Of a DNA stretch of 64,000 bases, positions 33,457 to 42,070 are shown in pieces. How positions within the stretch are numbered: the stretch's first letter is position 1; the number at the start of each line of letters is the position of its first letter. Both the position numbers and the translations under genes were made by a program. Where the stretch lies: assembly GCA_937124965.1 (NCBI GenBank), contig CAKZLB010000036.1, positions 1-64,000 of the forward strand, in the 5' to 3' direction. The stretch is from an uncultured Bacteroidota bacterium. GTDB taxonomy: Bacteria > Bacteroidota > Bacteroidia > NS11-12g > UBA9320. A model generated the notes under the pieces. That model was not told the origin of the DNA, searched no databases, and saw only the letters and a list, made by a program, of their open reading frames with translations.

Positions 33457-34575
33457 CTAATTCAATGACAATGTGAGTTCATCCTTGTCCTTTTTAGACG
33501 TTCCAAATCGAAAGGTGTGAAAATTAAATGAGATTCCACCATTGAAAGTATAACCGCTGGTACCTGGCGAAGGCAACTGCCCTGGACCAGGGTGTGTGAA
33601 TGAATAATATTGTGCAATTCCAAGCTTAAAAGCCATACTGTGCATGCCATTTTTGCGGTACCTGGTTACGTTGACCGTAAAACCATCGAATTCCATCCCG
33701 TAATCAGAGATTGCATTATAACCCAGACCTAAATATCCTTGATACTTTGGGCTTTTACCTATTTTTATGAGATCAACATTAATATCATATGCAATTGCAT
33801 ATGCAAGATTATAACCCCATTTACCACGAATCGGCCCAACTTTTAAACCTATGGAAGGTAAAATGAACAAACGATCTGCACCAACACCTAGAGATATGAA
33901 AGGATTGAAATACGTTGACAAAACGTTGCGTATTGATTCTCCACTTGTTTGCTTTATCGTATTGTATACATCTTTGGTGGTAAACTGTTTTTCTCCAAAA
34001 GGAAACGTATAAAGTCTGTATGAAATTTCGCCGTACGGAAACCATTTGGTTTCCTCATTAGTGTACCTATCTATTGTGGCATATTGATTAAAAGTGTAAG
34101 AGTATCTTGAGAGTGCTCCTACTTTTAACGACAGTCGCGAACGTATTGTCATTTGTTGATTTATCCCCAAAAGAATGACAAAATAATCTTTAGCCTTTTC
34201 ACCAATATTTGTTTCAATCCCATGTAAAAAAAGACCGACGGAAGGAACCAGACTAGCGGGTTTTCCTTTATACCCTGTTAGTTTGAGTGCTTCAACACCG
34301 AGTTGAGCTGAAGACACATATTCACGATCGGAAACATAGTAGAAACCGCTCATCTCAAACTCAATTCGCCCTATTTTTAATGTGGGTTGAGGAATAAATC
34401 CATAAGGTCTTGCACCACCAATACCTACAGAAATTCCGGGGTTTAAGTTTTTGCCAAAAAATGATTTCCAACTAAAGTTGTTTGACGAGTCGGTCTGGGC
34501 TAAAACATTCATCGGCAAAACGAATGTTAGTAAAAATTGTAACAGTTTCTTTATTGTGAAATGTTTGAGATTCAT
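33457..34575 (-). CDS. Exported outer-membrane-like hypothetical protein
   Basis: 372 residues from ATG 34575, where a signal peptide begins (MNLKHFTIKKLLQFLLTFVLPMNVLAQ); the upstream in-frame ATG at 34653 adds a non-signal tail and is not used. The rest is aromatic, strand-rich and full of glycine turns (ISVGIGGARPYGFIPQPTLKIG, FDGFTVNVTRYRKNG), fitting an outer-membrane barrel. No named family recognised. The start precedes a gap of more than 700 bases. Confidence 0.7.
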   Translation of the reverse strand: MNLKHFTIKKLLQFLLTFVLPMNVLAQTDSSNNFSWKSFFGKNLNPGISVGIGGARPYGFIPQPTLKIGRIEFEMSGFYYVSDREYVSSAQLGVEALKLTGYKGKPASLVPSVGLFLHGIETNIGEKAKDYFVILLGINQQMTIRSRLSLKVGALSRYSYTFNQYATIDRYTNEETKWFPYGEISYRLYTFPFGEKQFTTKDVYNTIKQTSGESIRNVLSTYFNPFISLGVGADRLFILPSIGLKVGPIRGKWGYNLAYAIAYDINVDLIKIGKSPKYQGYLGLGYNAISDYGMEFDGFTVNVTRYRKNGMHSMAFKLGIAQYYSFTHPGPGQLPSPGTSGYTFNGGISFNFHTFRFGTSKKDKDELTLSLN

Positions 34576-35304
34576 ATGTTTGGTTTTTTTAATTGTCTCA
34601 TGCAGACAATAACTTTCATACTTTTTTCTTGATGGTAACTGCAATATACCCATTACATTGAATAAAAGTCTCTAATTCAAACTGTAAGAGTGTTTTACGG
34701 AAGAAAGTTAATAAAACATCATCCGATGAAAATACTCCACTAAATCCTTACCAAGAACTGTTAATTTCGGTGCTAACACAATAAATCCTTCTTGTTTGTC
34801 AAACACAAGATTTTCATAAGTGCAAAGACAATCTAATTTCTTTTACCAGAATACGTCTTGGCTTCACCTTTTTCAAACCCAAAACTTATTCTACAAGTGA
34901 AAACGCGTCCTCTCGAACAATAACTATCTAACTCTAACGGTGGATTATATACAAAGAATTAACTACGTAGGGTAATGTGTAAACAAACTGTCGAATCATC
35001 GACCAAGATTTCACCAACTTTTCATAGGCCTTATACCGCGCTTTTTAAGAGCTTGCACGCTTCCTGTAAAATGAAAAATACCATCAAAAAGAAAATCAAA
35101 AATCAGAGGGTTTCCACTAAAATACTATTTGATGTGGTTCGCGAATAATGTCGATAAGAATAAAGTGATCTAAACTATTCAATGATTGTACGAGCGTGTT
35201 TTTGACGTTATTTTCGTCCACACATAACAAGACAATCATATTACATTTACAGCTTGATACGGTCATGCAAAATGCGTATCTTAAATAGCTAAAGAATTAA
35301 CTAC
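34576..35304. other. 729-base gap with no recognisable gene
   Basis: I see no ORF longer than short fragments and no RNA gene. Some minus-strand stretches near 34950-35150 read for 20-30 codons before stopping and could be remains of a decayed gene. Promoters for both flanking divergent genes must lie here. Confidence 0.4.
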
Positions 35305-37218
35305 TTGAAACAATTTTTTCGACTCGTTTTCAATTACTATTTAGTGCTCAAATCCTGTTGGTTTGTAGTACTGTTTCTTTTTCTCGGATTTTTCTCTTTA
35401 GTTGTTTTTGATCAAGGCCAGGATATTTTAAAAGCTTTAAGCTTTACGGGTGATTCAGAAATTGTGCGGCAAACATGGTTTGTCTACCTTTCGGTAGCAT
35501 GGTGGTCATGGCAGACGTTTCGTTCATCACGTTTGATTCTTCACTTCTCCTATTTCAATTTTTGGACATACTTACCAAGCTACTCCTTACGCGCTCAAGT
35601 ATTAATACCTAGAGTGCTCGCGACACTCCCGTTTTTTATTCTTGCTTTAGCGCTCTATCGCAGTTTACAGGCATTTACACCTTTTGTTATGCTATTAATA
35701 AGTACAGGAATATGGATGTTTGTTCTGCTACACTTTAGAAGAATGCTTATTGTAAAACTGAGAAGCTGGAAACCCTTCATTCCTGCTTTAGTACCTGATT
35801 ACATTCCGATAAAAAATGGTACGTATCCGGTAAGTTTTATCTGGGCGAAACAACAGCGCTGGTTTCTTTTTAGACTTGCAGTTCTTATTTGCCTATTTAC
35901 AACCGTTTATCTTTTTCCTGTTGACTTTCCTCAATATTTAGGTTCTGCAACTGTGGTGTTACTTGGGTTTGGTAGTTGGTTAATCATGGCGAGCATAATA
36001 AGCTTTATTGAAAAATACCTTCGCTTTCCGGTTACTTTTAGCATTTTATTAATGGTGGTAACCTTTAGTTTTTTTAATAATAACCACAACATAAATACTA
36101 TTGAAAACTCGACAGTTAATCGACCAGACCTGTCAGAGCACTTCACGCAGTGGATTGAAAACCAAAACCAACATACTAGTGATTCTATCAACGTATACTT
36201 AGTGATGGCAGAAGGTGGAGGCTTGCGATCGGCTTATTGGACCACAAGCATCTTAAACACCATTAATCAAAGCGACACGACATTTGCAAATAAGATTTAT
36301 GCGTATAGTTCAGTATCCGGTGGCTCATTGGGTACAATGATGTTTCATTCAACCAATAAAAACCCTGAATTAAACCCTGAAAACTTAGCCGCACCAAATT
36401 TAGATTCGGATTTGTTATCTCCCATTACCTCGGCACTCATCTTTACCGACTTACTTCAAAAATTTATTCCAATCCCTGTAAAATCATTAGATCGATCACG
36501 AGTTTTAGAAAAATCCTTTGAGAATAGTTTACCACAACCCGAAGAATGGCAGAAGGGTTTTGTGAACTACCTTAACACAAAAACAGACCCATTAGTGATG
36601 ATTAATACAACGCATGTTGAAAGTGGTCACAGAACTATTATTAGCAACGCCAATCTTGTTGAGCTTAAAGAGAATAATGTTCAAGACTTCTTTTCCATTG
36701 TACAAAAAGATGTATCGATTAGCACTTCTATAGGTATAGGATCTCGATTCCCATTTATTACACCACCAGCTCTGGTATTAGATTCTAACAATCGAAACTG
36801 GGGAAATCTTGTTGATGGTGGTTATTACGAAAATCTTGGAATGCAAACCATGTTAGATGTGTACAGTGTAATACGCCAAGTTGCCCAAGAACAAGGTTTT
36901 AAAGTGCGATTCAAGTTTATTGCAATACGTAACAACAAACTTCCTCAGGTAGACAAACCCGTTTTAGGTATGGTCGAGTCTCTTGCTCCTGCAGTTACCT
37001 TTTCGCACATTTGGGGCAACAACAGTAACGAAGCACTAACGAACGGTCAAAAACTTATTCATTCAAACGGCGACGAGCTTTATGTTTTGAGTCTCCAACG
37101 TGATGATAATGAAAACATTCCCCTCGGTTGGTACTTGAGTGAATCCGCACGAAACAACCTTAACAAACAGCTCTTTGAGATTTCGGACTCAACTATTCGA
37201 GCAATTCTCAAAAAATAA
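35305..37218 (+). CDS. Patatin-like phospholipase with multi-span membrane N-terminus
   Basis: 637 residues from TTG 35305 (no ATG is usefully placed). Residues 1-265 hold about six membrane spans (LVLKSCWFVVLFLFLGFFSLVVF, VLATLPFFILALALY, FVMLLISTGIWMFVLL, YLGSATVVLLGFGSWLIMASII). The patatin domain follows: VYLVMAEGGGLRSAYW (glycine-rich oxyanion loop near 301), nucleophile S338 in SSVSGGSLG and D504 in LVDGGYYENLG. The first glycine of the usual GxSxG is replaced by serine. It would hydrolyse acyl esters of membrane lipids. Standing alone, between a long gap and the MBL gene. Confidence 0.85.
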   Translation: MKQFFRLVFNYYLVLKSCWFVVLFLFLGFFSLVVFDQGQDILKALSFTGDSEIVRQTWFVYLSVAWWSWQTFRSSRLILHFSYFNFWTYLPSYSLRAQVLIPRVLATLPFFILALALYRSLQAFTPFVMLLISTGIWMFVLLHFRRMLIVKLRSWKPFIPALVPDYIPIKNGTYPVSFIWAKQQRWFLFRLAVLICLFTTVYLFPVDFPQYLGSATVVLLGFGSWLIMASIISFIEKYLRFPVTFSILLMVVTFSFFNNNHNINTIENSTVNRPDLSEHFTQWIENQNQHTSDSINVYLVMAEGGGLRSAYWTTSILNTINQSDTTFANKIYAYSSVSGGSLGTMMFHSTNKNPELNPENLAAPNLDSDLLSPITSALIFTDLLQKFIPIPVKSLDRSRVLEKSFENSLPQPEEWQKGFVNYLNTKTDPLVMINTTHVESGHRTIISNANLVELKENNVQDFFSIVQKDVSISTSIGIGSRFPFITPPALVLDSNNRNWGNLVDGGYYENLGMQTMLDVYSVIRQVAQEQGFKVRFKFIAIRNNKLPQVDKPVLGMVESLAPAVTFSHIWGNNSNEALTNGQKLIHSNGDELYVLSLQRDDNENIPLGWYLSESARNNLNKQLFEISDSTIRAILKK

Positions 37219-37259
37219 TCCGTTAACTTCATCAACTTTTCATTGATTTTGTCAACTTT

Positions 37260-38039
37260 GTGGCATTGAGCACTAGGCAAAAAATAACGTTTTTAGGAAC
37301 TGGGACTTCTCAAGGAGTACCAATCATAGCATGTGATTGCATCGTTTGTCAATCTAAGGATGCAAAAGATAAACGATTACGATCTTCCATTCACATTGAA
37401 CAAGACAATACAAGCATCGTTTTTGACTCAGGACCAGACTTCCGCCAACAGATGTTACGGGCAAGAATAAAACGTATGGATGCACTTATTTTTACGCATG
37501 GCCATAAAGACCATACTGCAGGTTTCGATGACATCCGAGGGTTTAATTTTATTCAGCAATCCGATATGGAAGTGTTTTGTGATAAACGAGTAGAGGAAAC
37601 GTTGCGTAAAGATTTTGACTATGTATTTGCCGATACAAAATACCCTGGAGTTCCAAAGGCGAACTTACATCGAATTGAAAATGAATTGTTTACGGTTAAT
37701 GGAATTCCTATTCAGCCAATTCACGTTTTACATTATAAACTACCTGTCTTTGGATTTAGAATAAATGATTTTACGTATATCACCGATGCTAATTACATCA
37801 GTGAAGAGGAAAAGGAAAAAATAAAAGGGAGTAAAGTATTTGTGATTAATGCATTACGTCGAGAAAAGCACATTTCGCACTTCACCTTGCAAGAAGCAAT
37901 TGAGCTTGCACAGGAGATTGGTGCAGAACGCACATATTTTACGCATATCAGTCACCAATTAGGACTTCACCAAGAAGTTCAACGAGAATTACCAGAAGGA
38001 ATCGAATTAGCATACGACGGTTTAGTTATTGAACTATAA
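37260..38039 (+). CDS. MBL-fold metallo-hydrolase (PhnP-like)
   Basis: 259 residues from GTG 37260; TTG 37266 is an alternative. ITFLGTGTSQGVPIIACDCIVC carries a cysteine cluster typical of the PhnP group, FTHGHKDHTAGFDD is the HxHxDH metal site, YITDANYI gives the bridging Asp, and THISHQLGLH supplies late histidines. PhnP-like enzymes act on cyclic phosphodiesters; the substrate here is unknown. The methionine sulfoxide reductase gene starts 18 bases after the stop. Confidence 0.9.
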   Translation: MALSTRQKITFLGTGTSQGVPIIACDCIVCQSKDAKDKRLRSSIHIEQDNTSIVFDSGPDFRQQMLRARIKRMDALIFTHGHKDHTAGFDDIRGFNFIQQSDMEVFCDKRVEETLRKDFDYVFADTKYPGVPKANLHRIENELFTVNGIPIQPIHVLHYKLPVFGFRINDFTYITDANYISEEEKEKIKGSKVFVINALRREKHISHFTLQEAIELAQEIGAERTYFTHISHQLGLHQEVQRELPEGIELAYDGLVIEL

Positions 38040-38057
38040 TCGTTTGATGAATCACAG

Positions 38058-38501
38058 ATGAATAAAATAGAAAAATATCAAGAACTTTATTCAAAAGCTG
38101 AAGCACTGTTAAGTGGTGAATCTAATGAACTCGCTAATCTTAGTAACTTTTGTGCACTTATTCATAATGAATTTGGGTTTTGGTGGACGGGTTTTTATCT
38201 AATAGAAAACGAAGAACTTGTTTTAGGACCCTTTCAGGGACCAGTTGCATGCACACGAATCGCGTTCGGTAAGGGAGTTTGTGGTACTGCATGGGAACAA
38301 GCTAAAAGTATTGTTGTTCCTGATGTACATGCGTTTGAAGGTCATATCGCGTGTAGCTCAGAATCGAATTCTGAGATTGTAGTACCTTACTTTAGGCATA
38401 ATAACATTCGGGGTGTTTTCGACATTGACAGTAAGGACTTTAACACTTTTGATGCTATTGATAAGCAATATCTAGAGAAACTCCTATCACTGCTAAATTG
38501 A
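38058..38501 (+). CDS. msrC: Free methionine-(R)-sulfoxide reductase (GAF type)
   Basis: 147 residues of a single GAF domain. Cysteines C65 (ACTRI), C75 (VCGTA) and C99 (IACSS) are spaced 10 and 24 residues, as in known fRMsr enzymes, and the motif SESNSEIVVP is conserved. It reduces free methionine-R-sulfoxide in the cytoplasm using a Cys relay and thioredoxin. It follows the MBL gene by 18 bases and overlaps the AtoE-type gene by 4. Confidence 0.92.
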   Translation: MNKIEKYQELYSKAEALLSGESNELANLSNFCALIHNEFGFWWTGFYLIENEELVLGPFQGPVACTRIAFGKGVCGTAWEQAKSIVVPDVHAFEGHIACSSESNSEIVVPYFRHNNIRGVFDIDSKDFNTFDAIDKQYLEKLLSLLN

Positions 38502-39835
38502 GTCTGTCGAACAATTATATGAAGTGGGTACGATTATTCCTACCTTCCCCCCTGTCGATTGCGGTGGTTCTGACGTTGATTACAGCAATTTTAGCTTTGA
38601 TATTCACCGATGCTCCACAAAACCAAATTCACATTATATCAATTGCAAAAAATTGGCACAGCGGTATTTGGGAATTATTAACCTTCACCATGCAAATGAT
38701 GCTGATGCTGGTATTAGGCCATACCATAGCGTTGAGCCCTATTGCATCATCGTTTTCAAATCGAGTAGCGTCTTTATGCAAGACAAACGCTCATGCTGCA
38801 ATCCTGGTTACATTTTTTTCGTTAGTTGCTGGATATTTTAACTGGGGACTCGGGTTAATCCTAGGCGCCGTTTTAGCAAGAAAAGTTGGCGAGTATGCTA
38901 AAACTCAAGGTATTGCTCTCAACTACCCATTGATTGCCGCTTGTGGGTACACTTCTTTAATGGTTTGGCATGGTGGATTATCAGGTTCAGCACCACTCAC
39001 AGTCAGTTCTCCTGATCACAGTTTAATCAAGGAAATTGGCTTAATTCCTTCTAGTGAAACCATCTTTGCTCTCCCAAATATTACTGCAGTTTTAGCCACA
39101 TTAATTCTTATTCCTCTTTTTGGAATGTATTTAGCAAAAAGACCTTTTTCAAAATCTTACCCTTCTTCTATAAAAAAGACATCACATAAAAAATCACAAT
39201 CAATCTCAGGTGCGGAAGTGCTGGATCATTCACCGATCTTAGGACTAAGTTTTGGCTGTTTGTTGTTGGCGTTATGGGTTTATTTATTGATTGACTCCAA
39301 ACTAGGATTAGGGTATATTAATCTGAATACAATTAATTTTTTGCTATTCGGATTAGCTATTAGCTGCCATAAGTCACTTTCAAAATTTATGTCTGCAACA
39401 GAATCAGCGATAAAAGGAAGCACGGGAATTCTTATTCAATTTCCGTTATACGCTGGTATTATGGGGATTATGAAGTACAGCGGATTACTTGAAGTTTTTG
39501 CTCATTTTTTTATTGACATTAGTAACCATGACACATTTCCATTCTTTGCTTATTTAAGTAGTGCAATTGTCAATGTACTAGTACCCAGCGGCGGTGGACA
39601 ATGGCAGGTTCAAGGACCAATTTTAGTTGAGGCAGCTCAAACGTTAGGCGTATCAATTCCCAAAACAGTTATGGCATTGTCGTATGGCGATCAATTGACT
39701 AATATGTTACAACCCTTTTGGGCGTTGCCACTATTAGGAATCACTGGTTTGAAAGCCAAAGACATTCTCCCTTATTCGATTTTGTTTATGTTAATAGGAG
39801 GAAGTATTTTTCTATGCATATTGTATCTATTTTGA
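38498..39835 (+). CDS. AtoE-type short-chain fatty acid transporter
   Basis: 445 residues from TTG 38498, or 438 from ATG 38519. About eleven hydrophobic spans; MKWVRLFLPSPLSIAVVLTLITAILALIF at the start, QMMLMLVLGHTIALSP, YFNWGLGLILGAVLARKVG, WHGGLSGSAPLTVSSPDH and VPSGGGQWQVQGPILVEAA are the family's conserved loops. The family is annotated as short-chain fatty acid (acetoacetate or butyrate) transport. Last part overlaps the next gene by 22 bases, which implies coupled expression. Confidence 0.85.
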   Translation: MSLSNNYMKWVRLFLPSPLSIAVVLTLITAILALIFTDAPQNQIHIISIAKNWHSGIWELLTFTMQMMLMLVLGHTIALSPIASSFSNRVASLCKTNAHAAILVTFFSLVAGYFNWGLGLILGAVLARKVGEYAKTQGIALNYPLIAACGYTSLMVWHGGLSGSAPLTVSSPDHSLIKEIGLIPSSETIFALPNITAVLATLILIPLFGMYLAKRPFSKSYPSSIKKTSHKKSQSISGAEVLDHSPILGLSFGCLLLALWVYLLIDSKLGLGYINLNTINFLLFGLAISCHKSLSKFMSATESAIKGSTGILIQFPLYAGIMGIMKYSGLLEVFAHFFIDISNHDTFPFFAYLSSAIVNVLVPSGGGQWQVQGPILVEAAQTLGVSIPKTVMALSYGDQLTNMLQPFWALPLLGITGLKAKDILPYSILFMLIGGSIFLCILYLF

Positions 39836-41364
39836 AAAAAGAATCGGTAAAACATGTGGGGTTAATATCGTGGTCAATACTTTTGATTTCGTTTGTGTTT
39901 CTGCAAATCCAGATCTACCTTAATTTTAATGGCGTTTATGTAGATGGAGACCAAACCATCAGCTGGTTGAGTGCGGTTGACAAGGCAAATGGAAATTGGT
40001 ATACTTCATATTTTTATGGTCAATTTTATAATATTTCTCTAGAAGCCATTTTTAGTGCTCCATTTATTGCAATGGGTTTTCCTGTGCATAAGGTTGTACC
40101 CATAACATCAAGCATTATAGGTGCTTTACCATTTCTTTTAGGAAGTTTTTATTTTTTGAAAAAACGACAATATGAATTGGCCAATTTGGTGCTATGTATT
40201 GGTCTCATTTTACCTGTGCAATATCACTTTATGACTGTTATGTCTAGAGGGTTTTCTGGTGGCCTAGCACTTTTGTCTATCGGTTTCTTTTTGCTATCCT
40301 TTAGAAAATATGCTTTACAATATTTAGGTTTTACACTGATGTTCTTTTCATATTTTGTAAATCCAAATGTATTAATAGTTCTCGTTCCATTAATAACCTT
40401 TAAGCTTCTGTCCAATATTTTTGAAAAGAAAACTTTTGATAAGCGTTTTTATGTTATTGCCATTCTTGGTATCCTATCAGCATTGGGTTTGTTGCAAATC
40501 GTTAATTTACAAAACCACCCAAATTATGTTGTTCACCACCTTTGGGATATTGTAATTCGATGGGAATATTTTGTAGAAAATGTCCAAACAATAGATAGTC
40601 GTTTTTCGAACCTATTTCCATTTTTCAAGAAACACGGTAGTCTGTATATAGCGGTTTTTGTTTTAACTACAGGATACTATGTGGTTAAAAAGAATCAAAA
40701 AGCATGGTTACTCTCGTTAAGTACACTCTGTTTTTTATTAGTAACCTTGGCGGTAAACAAAACAACTGATGGAACCCTATCAACCTTTTACCCGTATTCT
40801 CGCATGTACCTTGGATTGCCTTTTCTACTAATCTTGGTTTACCACGTTTTATTTGAGAAAAAGAGCGACAATACGAAACGATTACTTGTTATTGCTTTTG
40901 TTGGATTGATTGGAGGAACATTTTCCATTATAGGCGTTCCAGAACAATCTAAAGTAACAGTGCGAAAAAACTCTGGAGTTGTTCAGGTTATACCAATTGA
41001 CAGGCTGTGTAAGACGTGTGATGACATTGAAAAACTTCAGCAAAAAACGGATGCTGATCTCGTGGTTTTTTACTACAAAACCGATGAATTTATATATGGG
41101 TGCTCTGCGTTAAACAATGAGTTTAATGCCATTTATCCTGAATATGATCGGCGTTATTGGACCTTTAAGGAATTTGGTTTAACTCCATATAGAACTATTC
41201 TGTTTCTTGATTGGTCTGTAACGCTGGATAAGAAATTAATTCAGTACAACGGAGAGTTAACAAAATTAGAAGGTGTACACTTTCCGGCATATTTATTAAG
41301 GAATAATACTCAAAGTGTTGTTGATTTGTTTGAACAAAACAATCTCACAGTGAGACCGTATTAA
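39814..41364 (+). CDS. Multi-span membrane protein, GT-C-like
   Basis: 516 residues from ATG 39814 (inside the AtoE-type gene; upstream in-frame ATGs would read the other gene in a wrong frame). About ten spans, beginning VGLISWSILLISFVFLQIQIYL, with a periplasmic loop NGVYVDGDQTISWL holding acidic residues as in GT-C transferases. The C-terminal soluble part includes LCKTCDD and YGCSALNNEFNAIYPEYDRRYW. Glycosyltransferase activity is inference from layout; no donor motif is certain. It may belong with the GT39 gene at 42056, although that is on the other strand. Confidence 0.6.
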   Translation: MHIVSILKKESVKHVGLISWSILLISFVFLQIQIYLNFNGVYVDGDQTISWLSAVDKANGNWYTSYFYGQFYNISLEAIFSAPFIAMGFPVHKVVPITSSIIGALPFLLGSFYFLKKRQYELANLVLCIGLILPVQYHFMTVMSRGFSGGLALLSIGFFLLSFRKYALQYLGFTLMFFSYFVNPNVLIVLVPLITFKLLSNIFEKKTFDKRFYVIAILGILSALGLLQIVNLQNHPNYVVHHLWDIVIRWEYFVENVQTIDSRFSNLFPFFKKHGSLYIAVFVLTTGYYVVKKNQKAWLLSLSTLCFLLVTLAVNKTTDGTLSTFYPYSRMYLGLPFLLILVYHVLFEKKSDNTKRLLVIAFVGLIGGTFSIIGVPEQSKVTVRKNSGVVQVIPIDRLCKTCDDIEKLQQKTDADLVVFYYKTDEFIYGCSALNNEFNAIYPEYDRRYWTFKEFGLTPYRTILFLDWSVTLDKKLIQYNGELTKLEGVHFPAYLLRNNTQSVVDLFEQNNLTVRPY

Positions 41365-41379
41365 AACAATTCAGATACT

Positions 41380-41961
41380 ATGTTAGGATTAAAGCTAGCG
41401 ACGGACCCCAGATGGGTAAACATTGCAGAAAAAACCATTGAAGAAATTTTGGTGGATCATGCATTTTGTGAACAAAAAGCAGCCACATCTGGTATTTCTC
41501 TAATTGTTCGATTTTCAAATTATCCTAGCATCGTAGAAAAGGTTTCTCCTATTGTTGCAGAAGAATGGGGACATTTTAGAAAAGTCCTCAAAGAGCTTAA
41601 ATCGAGAGGTTTTGTACTAGGAAAAGCCCGAAAAGACACGTACGTCAGCGAGTTGCAAAAGTTTACAATGAAAGGCGGTAGTATCGAAACGCATATAGTT
41701 GAAGCGTTGCTTGTATGTGCTATGATTGAAGCCAGAAGTTGTGAGCGTTTTAGGTTGCTATCGTTACATATTCAAGATGAAAAATTAAAAGACTTTTATC
41801 ACGAGTTTATGGTTTCAGAAGCTGGCCACTATAGACTGTTTATTGAACTTGCAGAAGAATTCAAAACTAAAGAGTATGTGAAAGAGCGATGGACTGCTTT
41901 TTTAGAATACGAAGCAGAAATGATGTCTAAAATGGAATATCGTGGAGATAGAGTGCATTGA
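41380..41961 (+). CDS. miaE: tRNA 2-methylthio-N6-isopentenyl adenosine hydroxylase
   Basis: 193 residues in a ferritin-like helix bundle. Iron ligands are visible as E22 and H27 in the DHAFCEQKA region, EEWGHFRKVL (ExxH), EARSCERFRLL and ExxHYRLF in SEAGHYRLF. The product hydroxylates the side chain made by MiaA and MiaB on A37 of tRNA. It follows the GT-C-like gene by 15 bases and ends at a self-complementary terminator region. Confidence 0.92.
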   Translation: MLGLKLATDPRWVNIAEKTIEEILVDHAFCEQKAATSGISLIVRFSNYPSIVEKVSPIVAEEWGHFRKVLKELKSRGFVLGKARKDTYVSELQKFTMKGGSIETHIVEALLVCAMIEARSCERFRLLSLHIQDEKLKDFYHEFMVSEAGHYRLFIELAEEFKTKEYVKERWTAFLEYEAEMMSKMEYRGDRVH

Positions 41962-41963
41962 TA

Positions 41964-42070
41964 TTAATTGTTAATTGAGATTTTAGAATTGACAATTATA
42001 AGTTGAGAATTGGGAATTTGTCAAAAAGCAAATAGCCACTCTCAATTTTCAATTATCAATTTTCAATTAA
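41964..42070. terminator. Self-complementary AATTGA-type repeat between convergent genes
   Basis: Words such as TTAATTGTTAATTGAGA and GAATTGGGAATT (41964-42016) are complementary to CTCAATTTTCAATTATCAA (42041-42060) with a short loop. It separates miaE from the GT39 gene and even encodes the last five codons of the latter. It is expected to act as a terminator in both directions. Confidence 0.7.

Noticed and set aside
35305-37218. Patatin gene as a CapV-type CBASS effector
   Set aside because: No cyclase gene is near it, and the multi-span membrane N-terminus does not fit CapV.
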